This document shows positions 22,950 to 30,936 of a DNA stretch of 49,218 nt, in pieces. A program made the position numbers and the translations under genes. Each line of letters opens with the position of its first letter. Within the stretch, counting starts at the first letter, position 1. Under the pieces are notes generated by a model. The model saw only the letters and a list, made by a program, of their open reading frames with translations, searched no databases and was not told where the DNA came from. Origin of the DNA: Thiobacillus sp. (lineage in GTDB: Bacteria > Pseudomonadota > Gammaproteobacteria > Burkholderiales > Thiobacillaceae); contig JANJWS010000007.1 of the NCBI GenBank assembly GCA_024709425.1, forward strand, positions 1 through 49,218, read 5' to 3'.

Positions 22950-24017
22950 ATGGCTGAACTGGTCCTCGATTCGGTTTCCCAGGCGTATGGTCCGCGAAAG
23001 GTCATCGCCGACCTTTCCTTCACCCTGCCGGAAGGCGCGATCGGCTGTCTGCTCGGGCCGTCGGGCTGCGGCAAGACCACCGCGCTGCGCGCGATCGCCG
23101 GCTTCGAGCCGATCCAGGCCGGCGAGATCCGCATCGGCGGCGACGCCGTCAGCCGCGCGGGCTGGATGCTGGCTGCGGAAAAACGCCGCATTGGCATGGT
23201 TTTCCAGGATTACGCCCTGTTCCCCCACCTCACCGTCGCCGACAACGTCGGTTTCGGCCTGCGTGGCGAATCGCGCACGAGTCGTGCGGCACGAACCGCC
23301 GAGCTGCTCGATCTGGTCGGCCTGGCAGGCCATGCGCGACAGTTTCCCCATCAGCTCTCCGGCGGACAGCAGCAGCGCGTGGCACTGGCGCGGGCGCTGG
23401 CGCCACGCCCGCGCCTGATCCTGATGGACGAGCCTTTTTCCAACCTCGACGTCGAGCTGCGCGAGCGCCTGTCCCTGGAAGTCCGCGACATTCTCCGGCG
23501 GGAGGCCACCACCGCGCTCATCGTCACCCACGACCAGCACGAGGCGTTCTCTCTCGCCGACTGGGTCGGGGTCATGCACGAAGGGCGCATCCAGCAGTGG
23601 GACACGCCCTACAGTCTCTATCATGAGCCGGCCAACCGCTTCGTTGCCGATTTCGTCGGCCAGGGTGCACTGGTCACCGGGGAGATCATCAACGACCATC
23701 AGGTGGAAATTGAACTCGGCGTCCTCGAAGGGCGCATCCCGGTGGATTGCGGCACCGCGGGCTGCGACGCCTGCGTGCGTCACTGCCAGGTCGACGTGCT
23801 GCTGCGCCCGGATGACATCATTCACGACGATGACAGCCTGCTGCTCGCCGAGGTCGAGAACAAGGCTTTCCGGGGCGCCGAGTTCCTCTACACGCTGAAA
23901 CTGCCGAGCGGCCAGCGCGCGCTGTCGCTCGTGCCGTCGCATCACAACCACGCCATCGGCGAGAAGATCGGCATCCGCCTTGCCGCCGATCACGTCGTCG
24001 CTTTCCCACGCGCCTAG
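22950..24017 (+). CDS. Fe(III) ABC transporter ATP-binding protein (FbpC family)
   Basis: 355 residues from the ATG at 22950, 5 nt after the permease stop. Walker [14 protein letters not shown] is near residue 37, the Q-loop is in [10 protein letters not shown], the signature is [15 protein letters not shown] near 135, and Walker B is [12 protein letters not shown]. The D-loop and switch His ([11 protein letters not shown]) are intact. A C-terminal regulatory domain follows. It holds a compact Cys cluster (C-x4-C-x2-C-x3-C, about residues 266-280, [13 protein letters not shown]) just before the [10 protein letters not shown] strand. The cluster may bind a metal or iron-sulfur group; see findings. 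The protein energises the ferric permease at the cytoplasmic face. Confidence 0.95.
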   Translation: MAELVLDSVSQAYGPRKVIADLSFTLPEGAIGCLLGPSGCGKTTALRAIAGFEPIQAGEIRIGGDAVSRAGWMLAAEKRRIGMVFQDYALFPHLTVADNVGFGLRGESRTSRAARTAELLDLVGLAGHARQFPHQLSGGQQQRVALARALAPRPRLILMDEPFSNLDVELRERLSLEVRDILRREATTALIVTHDQHEAFSLADWVGVMHEGRIQQWDTPYSLYHEPANRFVADFVGQGALVTGEIINDHQVEIELGVLEGRIPVDCGTAGCDACVRHCQVDVLLRPDDIIHDDDSLLLAEVENKAFRGAEFLYTLKLPSGQRALSLVPSHHNHAIGEKIGIRLAADHVVAFPRA

Positions 24018-24024
24018 CCGCCCC

Positions 24025-26583
24025 ATGGTGCCATCACCGCTGCGCGGCCTGCTGTTCAACGTCGGTCTCGGCTTCACCGCCGCAATGCTGCTGCTGCTGG
24101 CGGTGATCGGCCTGGGCGTGACCCAGATGGCGCATCTGAACGCCGAGCTGGAGCGCGTGGTTTCGGTCAACAACATCAAGACCCGTCTGGCCTCACGCAT
24201 GCGCGACACCCTGCGCGACCGCGCGGTGCTGATGCACACCATCGTCGTATCGGTCGATCCGTGGGAGAAGGATGCCCAGTTCCTGCGCTTTCAGGAGCTC
24301 GGCGAGCGCTACGCGAAGGACCGCAATCAGCTCATCGCGATGCTCGATTCACCGGTGGAAATGCTGGTCATGCAGGACCTGGACATCATCACCCAGCTGA
24401 ATCAGCCGGCAGTATTCAAGGTGGTGGAAGCAGCGCTCGAGAACGACACACCCAAGGCGCTGACCGTCATGCAGGATGAGGCCATTCCGCTGCAGGATCG
24501 CCTGGTCGAGGCGCTCGACAACATGACCAGTCTCCAGCGCGAGGCCAACGAAGCGGCGCTCGGCAAGACGTTCGCCGCCTACCAGGCCACCCGCAACCTG
24601 ATGCTGGTCCTGGGGATCGCGGCAGGTGTCCTGGCTATCGTGGTCGCCGTCCTGGTGAGCCGCCGCATGTTGTCGCAGACGCGCCAGCTCGAGACCGAAA
24701 AACAGAAATACCAGACCCTGTTCGAGACCAACTCCGATGCCGTCGTCATCTTCGACGACCAGGGTTTCACGGACTGCAATCCGGCCACGCTGTCGCTGTT
24801 CGGTATGGACTCGGTTGCGCAATTCCTGAGCAACTCGATCCCGCAGCTCGGCTCCGCGATCCAGTCCAGCGGCAAACCCGCGCTGGAGCATGCGATGCAG
24901 GCCATCACCAAGGCCCGCGTAAGCGGCCACGCCATGCTGGAATGGGAGGCACGACGAGTCGACGGGTCGGCGTTCCCCACCGAGATCGCCCTGCACGCAA
25001 TGCGCCTCGAAGGCAAGCCGGTGATCCAGGCGATCATGCGCGACGTGTCGGAAAGGCACGCCGCGGAGGCGGCGCGCGAGGCGGCGGTGCAGATGGCACG
25101 CGCCAAATCGGAATTCGTTGCCAACGTCAGCCACGAGATCCGCACCCCCATGCATGGCATTCTCGGCATGAGCGGCTTGCTGCTCAAGACGCCTCTAGAC
25201 GGCCGCCAGCGTGAATATGCGGCCACGCTGAAGAGCTCCGCCGAAAGCCTGCTGACCATCATCAACGACATCCTGGATTTCTCCAAGATCGAGGCCGGGA
25301 AGCTGACCATCGAACAGGTGCCCTTCTCGCCCGAGGCACTGCTGCGCGGGGTGACCGCACTGTTCCAGGCCCGTGCGCTGGAAAAGAACCTCACGCTGAC
25401 GCTCACGCTACCCGACGGGATCCCGCCAGCGCTGCTCGGCGATCCCACCCGCATCCGCCAGATCCTCCTCAATCTGGTCGACAATGCAATCAAGTTCACC
25501 CATGTCGGCGGTGTCGAGGTCCGCGCCCGATTCGAGCGCGTGCGCGGGGAGATCGGCTGCCGTTTCAGCGTCGCCGACAGCGGCATCGGCATGAGCAGCG
25601 AGACGCAGCAGCGCCTGTTCCAGGCGTTCACCCAGGCGGACAGCTCGACCACGCGCCGTTACGGCGGCACGGGCCTCGGCCTCGCCGTCAGCCGCCAGCT
25701 GGCCACCCTCATGGGTGGCCGGATCGCGATCGAAAGCGACCCGGGGCAAGGCAGCTGCTTCACGCTGATGCTGCTGCTCAAGCCAACCGAGCTGGCACCG
25801 GTCGACCTACCCACGGCCGCTTCCATCCAGTTGCGCGGCCGGGTGCTGGTGGTGGAAGACCATCCGGTGAACCAGAAATTGCTGGCGCACCAGTTGCGCG
25901 AGATGGGCCTGCAGCATGTGCTTACCGCAAGCGGGACCGAGGCACTCGCCGCCCTGGAGGCGAACGGTTTCGACCTGGTGCTAATGGATTGGCAGATGCC
26001 GGAGATGGACGGACTCGAAGCCACCCGCCGTATCCGCGAACGCCCGGATGCCCACGGCAATATCCCGATCATCGCACTCACGGCCAACGCCGACGTTGGT
26101 TTCCGGGAAACCTGCCTGGCAGCGGGCGCCAACGATTACCTGAGCAAACCGTATACCGAAGCCGCACTCGCCGCGATGCTCGCACAGTGGTTGCCGGCAA
26201 GCGTTCCGGAGTCGGTAGACGTGCCCGTGGCGCCCACGCCGCCGGACACTTTTCCGCCGCCATCGTCAGCCAACGGGCTGCTCGACCTGGATGCCCTGCG
26301 TGCGCGCTATCCCGGTAACCCTCAACTGGTCGAGGAACTGGCGACCGTGTTCCGCGAAACCACCGAGGCCAGCCTCGTCGCCCTGAGAGCCTGCATCGAC
26401 GCACGCGATGCGGAGCGCTGCCGCAAGGAAGCGCATGCACTCAAGGGCGCGGCCGCCAGCGTGCAGGCTCATGCCTTGCAGGCAGGTGCCGCGCGGATCG
26501 AGGCGGGGGTACGCTCGGGCGACTTCGAACTGGCTGCCGCCGAACTGGCGTCGCTGGAACAACTGTGCCTGGATCTCGTCTGA
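24025..26583 (+). CDS. Hybrid sensor histidine kinase (TM-PAS-HisKA-HATPase-REC-Hpt)
   Basis: 852 residues from the ATG at 24025, 7 nt after the ATPase stop. A membrane segment near 10-32 and another near 191-212 enclose a helical periplasmic domain of about 155 residues. A PAS domain follows (about 225-350), then HisKA with the phosphorylated His in [15 protein letters not shown] (near 370). The ATPase core has NAIKFT, DSGIGM and GGTGLGLA. A receiver carries the Asp in [12 protein letters not shown] (near 653). A C-terminal Hpt has His in [13 protein letters not shown] (near 803). This is a complete phosphorelay without an output domain or adjacent regulator. The tight linkage to the iron transporter suggests co-expression and perhaps iron-related sensing. 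Confidence 0.93.
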   Translation: MVPSPLRGLLFNVGLGFTAAMLLLLAVIGLGVTQMAHLNAELERVVSVNNIKTRLASRMRDTLRDRAVLMHTIVVSVDPWEKDAQFLRFQELGERYAKDRNQLIAMLDSPVEMLVMQDLDIITQLNQPAVFKVVEAALENDTPKALTVMQDEAIPLQDRLVEALDNMTSLQREANEAALGKTFAAYQATRNLMLVLGIAAGVLAIVVAVLVSRRMLSQTRQLETEKQKYQTLFETNSDAVVIFDDQGFTDCNPATLSLFGMDSVAQFLSNSIPQLGSAIQSSGKPALEHAMQAITKARVSGHAMLEWEARRVDGSAFPTEIALHAMRLEGKPVIQAIMRDVSERHAAEAAREAAVQMARAKSEFVANVSHEIRTPMHGILGMSGLLLKTPLDGRQREYAATLKSSAESLLTIINDILDFSKIEAGKLTIEQVPFSPEALLRGVTALFQARALEKNLTLTLTLPDGIPPALLGDPTRIRQILLNLVDNAIKFTHVGGVEVRARFERVRGEIGCRFSVADSGIGMSSETQQRLFQAFTQADSSTTRRYGGTGLGLAVSRQLATLMGGRIAIESDPGQGSCFTLMLLLKPTELAPVDLPTAASIQLRGRVLVVEDHPVNQKLLAHQLREMGLQHVLTASGTEALAALEANGFDLVLMDWQMPEMDGLEATRRIRERPDAHGNIPIIALTANADVGFRETCLAAGANDYLSKPYTEAALAAMLAQWLPASVPESVDVPVAPTPPDTFPPPSSANGLLDLDALRARYPGNPQLVEELATVFRETTEASLVALRACIDARDAERCRKEAHALKGAAASVQAHALQAGAARIEAGVRSGDFELAAAELASLEQLCLDLV

Positions 26584-26645
26584 ACGTGCATTGACGTCCA
26601 CCTTGCGAGGTGCGTAGGATGCAAGCAGCAGCCAGGAGATCGTCC

Positions 26646-27386
26646 ATGATGCGTCGTGTTCTGCTCGTCCTCATCGCGTTGTTCGGCCTTGCGGCCGAAG
26701 CCCACGCGCAGGCGACGGTGCCTCAGGGCCCGTTCAACCCCTACCTGCAGTTCGTGCCGAGCCGCGGCTGGATCGGCGTCACCACGACCCCTTATGGCCC
26801 CATGCTCGTCCAGCAGGCCCTGCCGCCGCCCTATCGCGACTACCAGATGAACCGCATCCTCCGACCCGAGGAGAAGCGGCGCTGGCTGCAACTGGCGATG
26901 CCGATGATGGCCAACATGATGCAGATGGACGCACGCGAGGCGATGAACTACTTCGCCGTCAAGTACAAGGCCAAGCCCGGGCTGAGCTTCGATGAAGTGG
27001 TCGAATCGATGATGCTGCGCGCCAACCAGCTGAACTTCAAGTTTGTCGGCAGCAATCTCATGTGGAAGGACTTCCAGGCGGTGCTGGGCGACAGCAGCGC
27101 GCCGCGTGTGGAGGTGTTCAGCTTCTGCGACATCGAGATCGGCCGTGCGCTCCTGAAGATCATTCCGGAAATGGTCGTGTTCCTGCCCTGCCGGATCGCG
27201 GTGATGGAGGATGCCGACAAGAATATCTGGGTGCTCACCCTCGACTGGGATGTCACCTGGCTCGACATGGCCGGTCAGCAGGCGGGCCAGCAGATGGGGC
27301 TCACGCCGGAACTGCGCCAGGGCGCCATCGACATCCGCGAGAAAATGGACAGCATCATGCGCGCCGCGGCCAACGGCGAGCTATAA
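26646..27386 (+). CDS. Secreted protein of unknown function
   Basis: 246 residues from the ATG at 26646, preceded by an AGGAGA-type ribosome site. An upstream in-frame ATG (26610) would put extra basic residues in front of the signal peptide. The signal peptide ends near AEAHAQ. The mature protein is rich in Met (PMMANMMQMDAREAMNYF) and contains LNFKFVGSNLMWKDF and a central Cys pair (FSFCDIE, FLPCRIA). The segment GWIGVTTTPYGPM is distinctive. I do not recognise the family with certainty and see no enzyme signature. The next gene starts about 90 nt downstream on the same strand. Confidence 0.78.
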   Translation: MMRRVLLVLIALFGLAAEAHAQATVPQGPFNPYLQFVPSRGWIGVTTTPYGPMLVQQALPPPYRDYQMNRILRPEEKRRWLQLAMPMMANMMQMDAREAMNYFAVKYKAKPGLSFDEVVESMMLRANQLNFKFVGSNLMWKDFQAVLGDSSAPRVEVFSFCDIEIGRALLKIIPEMVVFLPCRIAVMEDADKNIWVLTLDWDVTWLDMAGQQAGQQMGLTPELRQGAIDIREKMDSIMRAAANGEL

Positions 27387-27475
27387 GGGCGCGCGCGGGA
27401 GGGCCAAAAAACCTGAATGCCCGCGAGACGCCGCTGGTGGCACCATACCGGGCGTTGCCGTCCGATCCGCGCCCC

Positions 27476-28510
27476 ATGACACCGCTTGCCACGCCCCTTG
27501 ATTCACCCGATGCCCTGGAGCAGGGATTCTCCGACGGCCTCGCCGCCATGCTCGCCACACATCGCGGGCTGGGTGTCTACATCCTCGTGCTCGCCAACGC
27601 TGCCTATGATCCCGCGCTGTGGTCCATGCTCGCCCGCGATCTCGCCGCGCGCCACGCGGCGCTCACCGCCGAACTCGTCGACAGCCTGCGCCACGGACGG
27701 AAGCTGGCCGAGCCGGACGACGACGTACTGGTCTTCCTCAAGCTCCATGCCATCGGTTTCGACCGGCTCGGCACCATGGAGAGCCGGCGCATCGGACCGT
27801 GGGATGCAATGTTCAATCCCATCCGCGCCCTGCGCCCGCCGCGCAGCAGCGCCATGGCCTTCACTGGCCTCCTGCGCCCGTTCGACCCAGCCGGGTTCCA
27901 CTTCAACAAGCCGTTCCTGGCACGGGAACGTCTGTGGGAAGGCGAAATGGCCGGAAAACCCGCACGCCTCCTCTACAACAAGTTTCCCTTCGCCCGCCTG
28001 CACAGCCTGCTCGTTCCCGAGCCGCTGCGTGAACTGCCGCAGATGCTCACGCCGGAACTGCACGGCTGGGCCTGGGATCTCTGCACCGCTTCCGGCGTAC
28101 CTGACCTCTGCCTCGGCTACAACAGCACCGGCGCCGGCGCCTCGATCAACCATCTGCATTTCCAGAGCTTCGTCCAGTCGACGCCGCTACCCGTGCAGCA
28201 TCCGCGCTTCGTCCCTAACGGCGGCACGACGGCCTACCCCGTGCCCTGCAGCCATTGCAGCGACCCGGGCGAAGCATGGGTGGAACTCGACCGCCTGCAC
28301 CAGCAGCAACAGCCATACAACCTCATCTACAGCAAGGCCGGCCTGCACATCCTCCCGCGCATCCCGCACGACAGTCCCGGGCTGGATGCCGACAGCCGCG
28401 GTTACGGCTGGAGCGAGCTGGCTGGCGCCGTCACGCTGTTCAGCCGTGATGCCTACGAGACACTCGACAGCCAGACATTCGAGGCGATGCTTGCACGGTT
28501 TGCGCCGTAA
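27476..28510 (+). CDS. HIT-like nucleotide phosphorylase/transferase (DUF4922/VTC2-like)
   Basis: 344 residues from the ATG at 27476; the open frame further upstream overlaps the previous gene and is a shadow. The central segment SINHLHFQSFVQSTPLPVQH carries the HLH-x-Q signature of HIT-superfamily nucleotidyltransferases and phosphorylases. It resembles GDP-L-galactose phosphorylase (VTC2)-type enzymes and Ap4A phosphorylase. A later segment YNLIYSKAGLHILPR fits the second half of that fold. A CSHC pair lies between (PVPCSHCSDP). The likely chemistry is phosphorolysis or nucleotidyl transfer on a nucleotide substrate in the cytoplasm. The substrate is unknown. Confidence 0.75.
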   Translation: MTPLATPLDSPDALEQGFSDGLAAMLATHRGLGVYILVLANAAYDPALWSMLARDLAARHAALTAELVDSLRHGRKLAEPDDDVLVFLKLHAIGFDRLGTMESRRIGPWDAMFNPIRALRPPRSSAMAFTGLLRPFDPAGFHFNKPFLARERLWEGEMAGKPARLLYNKFPFARLHSLLVPEPLRELPQMLTPELHGWAWDLCTASGVPDLCLGYNSTGAGASINHLHFQSFVQSTPLPVQHPRFVPNGGTTAYPVPCSHCSDPGEAWVELDRLHQQQQPYNLIYSKAGLHILPRIPHDSPGLDADSRGYGWSELAGAVTLFSRDAYETLDSQTFEAMLARFAP

Positions 28511-28925
28511 ACGGGATGCGGCAAAATGGGATCCAGCGGCGCAACGGCGCGACGATGCTGGGCTAACCTTGCAACCACTGTCCAACACGTCCGATGGCCC
28601 GTCGAATCGTGTGTCTGCCGCAAAGCAACACCGCCACAGGGCGGCGACCGCGTCGTACGGAGCAGGTGTGGAGCGGACTCGCCCCGGGGAACCGATCTGG
28701 CGGGAGGCTCGAAGCCCCCTGTTCACGAGGTGTTCAACAGGGCAACCAGCCGTCAACGGTAGTTTTCAGGCCGATGCATTGCGGACGTTCCCGGGCGCTC
28801 CCGCCGGGTGTTTCGTCCGCGTGCCGCGCACATCCGATTACATGCGCACACTGTGAACGCTTTGTCGCTATGGTGAGCAATGTAGCTTTGGGAATTGACC
28901 GACCCTGACCGGACTGGAACCTGCG
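28511..28925. other. Long intergenic region without a recognisable gene
   Basis: 415 nt between the HIT-like gene and aroG. Open frames here lack the codon bias of the neighbours and have no ribosome sites. The only structure I see is an inverted repeat, CCCTGTT (28717-28723) / AACAGGG (28736-28742), with a 12-nt loop. The last 100 nt must hold the aroG promoter, but I find no strong -35/-10 pair. Confidence 0.5.
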
Positions 28926-30002
28926 ATGACCACCCATGACACCACCCGCATCGACGACCTGCGCATCAAGGCGGTGCGCCCGCTGATCACGCCTGCCTTG
29001 CTGCAGGAGCGACTGCCCGCCGACGCGGCGGCGCAGACGGTGGTGGAGGCGGGCCGTGCAGCCATCTCGCGCGTGCTGCACGGGGCGGACGACCGGCTGA
29101 TCGTGATCGTGGGGCCGTGTTCGATCCACGACCACGACCAGGCGCTGGAATACGCGCGACAGCTCAAGACGCACGCCGACGCACTGGCCGGCGATCTCAT
29201 GGTGCTGATGCGGGTGTATTTCGAGAAACCGCGCACCACCGTGGGCTGGAAGGGCTACATCAACGACCCCCACCTCGACGGCACGTTCGCCATCAACCTG
29301 GGGCTGGAAGGTGCGCGCCGGCTGCTGCTCGACGTGCTGGCGCTCGGGCTGCCGGTCGCCACGGAATTTCTCGATCTGCTGAGCCCGCAATACATCAGCG
29401 ACTTGGTGAGCTGGGGCGCGATCGGCGCGCGCACCACGGAAAGCCAGAGCCACCGGCAGCTCGCCTCGGGGCTGTCGTGTCCGGTCGGGTTCAAGAACGG
29501 CACCGACGGCAGCATCCGCGTGGCGGCCGATGCGATCGTCGCCGCGCGTTCGCCGCATGCCTTCATGGGCATGACGAAGATGGGCCAGGCGGCGATCTTC
29601 GAGACGCGCGGCAACGACGACTGCCATCTCATCCTGCGCGGCGGCCGCCACCCCAACTACTCCGCCGCGGACGTCGAGACGGCTTGCGCCCTGCTCGCCG
29701 GCCACGGCCTGCGCCCGCAGGTGATGATCGACGTGTCGCACGGCAACAGCGGCAAGCTGCCGCAGAAGCAGATCGACGTTGCGGCGGACGTCGCCAGCCA
29801 GGTCGCGGCGGGCGACACCCGCATCGTCGGCCTGATGATCGAGAGTCATCTGGAGGAAGGCCGCCAGGACATCGTGCCGGGGCAACCGCTGCGCCGCGGG
29901 GTGTCGGTCACCGACGCCTGCATCGGCTTCGGGCAGACGGTGCCGGTGCTGGATGGGCTGGCCGCGGCAGTACGGGCGCGCCGTACCGCGAAAAAAGCCT
30001 GA
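28926..30002 (+). CDS. aroG: 3-deoxy-7-phosphoheptulonate synthase (DAHP synthase, class I)
   Basis: 358 residues, close to the E. coli AroF/G/H length. The PEP/metal site segments VIVGPCSIHDHD and KPRTTVGWKGYINDPHLD are clear, followed by GARTTESQSHRQLASG and PVGFKNGTDGS. Metal ligands lie in the Cys of GPCS and in DVSHGNSGK and SHLEEG. It condenses PEP with erythrose 4-phosphate, the first step of the shikimate pathway. The N-terminal extension typical of feedback-regulated isoenzymes is present; which amino acid inhibits it cannot be told. It is a single gene after a 415-nt noncoding region, upstream of the iron block. Confidence 0.96.
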   Translation: MTTHDTTRIDDLRIKAVRPLITPALLQERLPADAAAQTVVEAGRAAISRVLHGADDRLIVIVGPCSIHDHDQALEYARQLKTHADALAGDLMVLMRVYFEKPRTTVGWKGYINDPHLDGTFAINLGLEGARRLLLDVLALGLPVATEFLDLLSPQYISDLVSWGAIGARTTESQSHRQLASGLSCPVGFKNGTDGSIRVAADAIVAARSPHAFMGMTKMGQAAIFETRGNDDCHLILRGGRHPNYSAADVETACALLAGHGLRPQVMIDVSHGNSGKLPQKQIDVAADVASQVAAGDTRIVGLMIESHLEEGRQDIVPGQPLRRGVSVTDACIGFGQTVPVLDGLAAAVRARRTAKKA

Positions 30003-30061
30003 TTGGCCAGCCTACCCGGAGCGGGCAGCGCAAAACGGACAAACAGAACCTCAAATAGTTG

Positions 30062-30090
30062 TTGTCAATGCGAATGATTCTCGCTATCAT
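30062..30090 (+). promoter_or_regulatory. Fur-box promoter of hemP-1
   Basis: A -35 TTGTCA (30062-30067), an exact 17-nt spacer and a -10 TATCAT (30085-30090). A Fur-box-like 19-mer GCGAATGATTCTCGCTATC (30070-30088) fills the spacer and -10 and matches 13 of 19 consensus positions. Transcription would begin near 30097, the first base of hemP. Confidence 0.75.
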
Positions 30091-30096
30091 GCCTGC

Positions 30097-30276
30097 ATGA
30101 TCACGCTCGCGTTGACCACACCCCGTTCCCTGCCGTCGGATAAACCGGTGGCGCAACGGATCGTCGTGCGCGCCGTCGACCTGCTCGGCCCGACGCGCCA
30201 GGTCGTGATCGAACATCGCGGTGAACGCTATGTCCTGCGCCTGACGCGCGGCGACAAGCTGCTGCTCACCAAGTAA
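30097..30276 (+). CDS. hemP: HemP/HmuP-family hemin uptake protein (copy 1)
   Basis: 59 residues. The C-terminal half (QVVIEHRGERYVLRLTRGDK, then LLLTK) is the HemP domain, which ends in a conserved L-x-LTK. HemP/HmuP is a small cytoplasmic protein that acts with Fur to allow expression of heme or iron uptake genes in Burkholderia and Bradyrhizobium. No Shine-Dalgarno is seen before the ATG at 30097, and the promoter predicts a start site at that ATG, so the message may be leaderless. A later GTG (30150) is an alternative start. The P19-like iron protein follows after a 107-nt leader. Confidence 0.88.
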   Translation: MITLALTTPRSLPSDKPVAQRIVVRAVDLLGPTRQVVIEHRGERYVLRLTRGDKLLLTK

Positions 30277-30283
30277 ACGTAGC

Positions 30284-30300
30284 GGGCGCATCGTGCGCCC
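30284..30300 (+). repeat. Perfect inverted repeat between hemP-1 and the P19-like gene
   Basis: GGGCGCA-TCG-TGCGCCC, a 7-bp GC stem with a 3-nt loop, 7 nt after the hemP stop. No T-run follows, so it is more likely an mRNA-stabilising or processing hairpin than a terminator. Confidence 0.6.
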
Positions 30301-30302
30301 CC

Positions 30303-30342
30303 CAGCCAGCCAAAGGGCTCCTCTGCCCCGGTAGCCAGCCAG
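30303..30342 (+). repeat. Paired CAGCCAGCCA leader repeat 1
   Basis: CAGCCAGCCA at 30303-30312 and AGCCAGCCAG at 30333-30342, 41 nt before the P19-like start. The second copy lies in the loop between CCGGTA (30328-30333) and TACCGG (30361-30366), and thus could be displayed in a hairpin. Similar pairs precede two other iron genes. Confidence 0.6.
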
Positions 30343-30383
30343 AAGAAATTTTTTGGCCCTTACCGGCATTACAGGAGAAGCCC

Positions 30384-30935
30384 ATGTCGTTCGTCGTTCG
30401 TATCCCCCTCGTCGCCAGCGTCCTGCTGTGCACCGTCGCCCACGCCGCGGAATACCCCATTGGCGCGCCCCAGCAGCGCCATGGCCTGGAAATCGCCGGG
30501 GTCTATCTACAGCCCGTGGAGATGGAATCGGTCATGGGCCACACGATGCTGCCGGCCACCCAGGCGGACGTGCATCTGGAGGCCGACATCCGCGCACTCG
30601 CCAGCAACCCCAATGGCTTCGCCGAGGGCGAATGGGTGCCCTACCTGCTTGTCCGGTACGAGGTCTGCAAGCAGGGCGGCGACTGCATCAGGGGCGACTT
30701 CCTGCCGATGGTGGCGAGCGACGGCCCCCACTACGGCGACAACGTCAAGCTGATGGGGCCGGGCAAGTACCGCGTCAAGTTCACCATCCTGCCGCCCAAC
30801 GACCCGTCCAACCATGCCGGGCACCACTTCCACCGCCACACCGACCGCCTGACCGGCGTGCGGCCCTGGTTCAAGGCCTTCACCGTGGAGTGGGATTTCG
30901 CCTTCGCCGGCATCGGCAAGCGGGGGGGCTATTGA
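30384..30935 (+). CDS. Periplasmic iron-binding protein, P19/FtrA/Tp34 family
   Basis: 183 residues with a signal peptide ending VAHAAEY. Features of the family are the Met/His/Glu metal site region (PVEMESVMGHTML and VHLEADIRA), a disulfide-type Cys pair (YEVCKQGGDC) and the C-terminal NHAGHHFHRHTDRLTGVRPW. P19, FetP and FtrA bind copper and iron and are thought to take part in oxidation or delivery of ferrous iron in the periplasm. The ribosome site AGGAG lies 7 nt upstream. The partner permease (FtrC/FetM) is not in the window. The porin gene follows after 1 nt and a polyferredoxin two genes later. Confidence 0.92.
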   Translation: MSFVVRIPLVASVLLCTVAHAAEYPIGAPQQRHGLEIAGVYLQPVEMESVMGHTMLPATQADVHLEADIRALASNPNGFAEGEWVPYLLVRYEVCKQGGDCIRGDFLPMVASDGPHYGDNVKLMGPGKYRVKFTILPPNDPSNHAGHHFHRHTDRLTGVRPWFKAFTVEWDFAFAGIGKRGGY

Positions 30936-30936
30936 G

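Noticed and set aside
22572-24242. 556-codon open frame on the minus strand
   Set aside because: It runs antisense across the permease end, the ATPase and the kinase start, which are all firm.
28526-28908. Several short open frames in the gap before aroG
   Set aside because: Composition and codon use differ from true genes here, there is no ribosome site, and the frames overlap each other in different phases.
29117-30058. 313-codon frame overlapping aroG on the same strand
   Set aside because: It is the +1 shadow of DAHP synthase; the Arg/Ala-rich product has no family pattern.
30342-30360. T-run (ATTTTTT) before the P19-like gene as a terminator
   Set aside because: The stable GGGCGCA/TGCGCCC hairpin is over 40 nt upstream and not adjacent to the T-run, so it does not form an intrinsic terminator.
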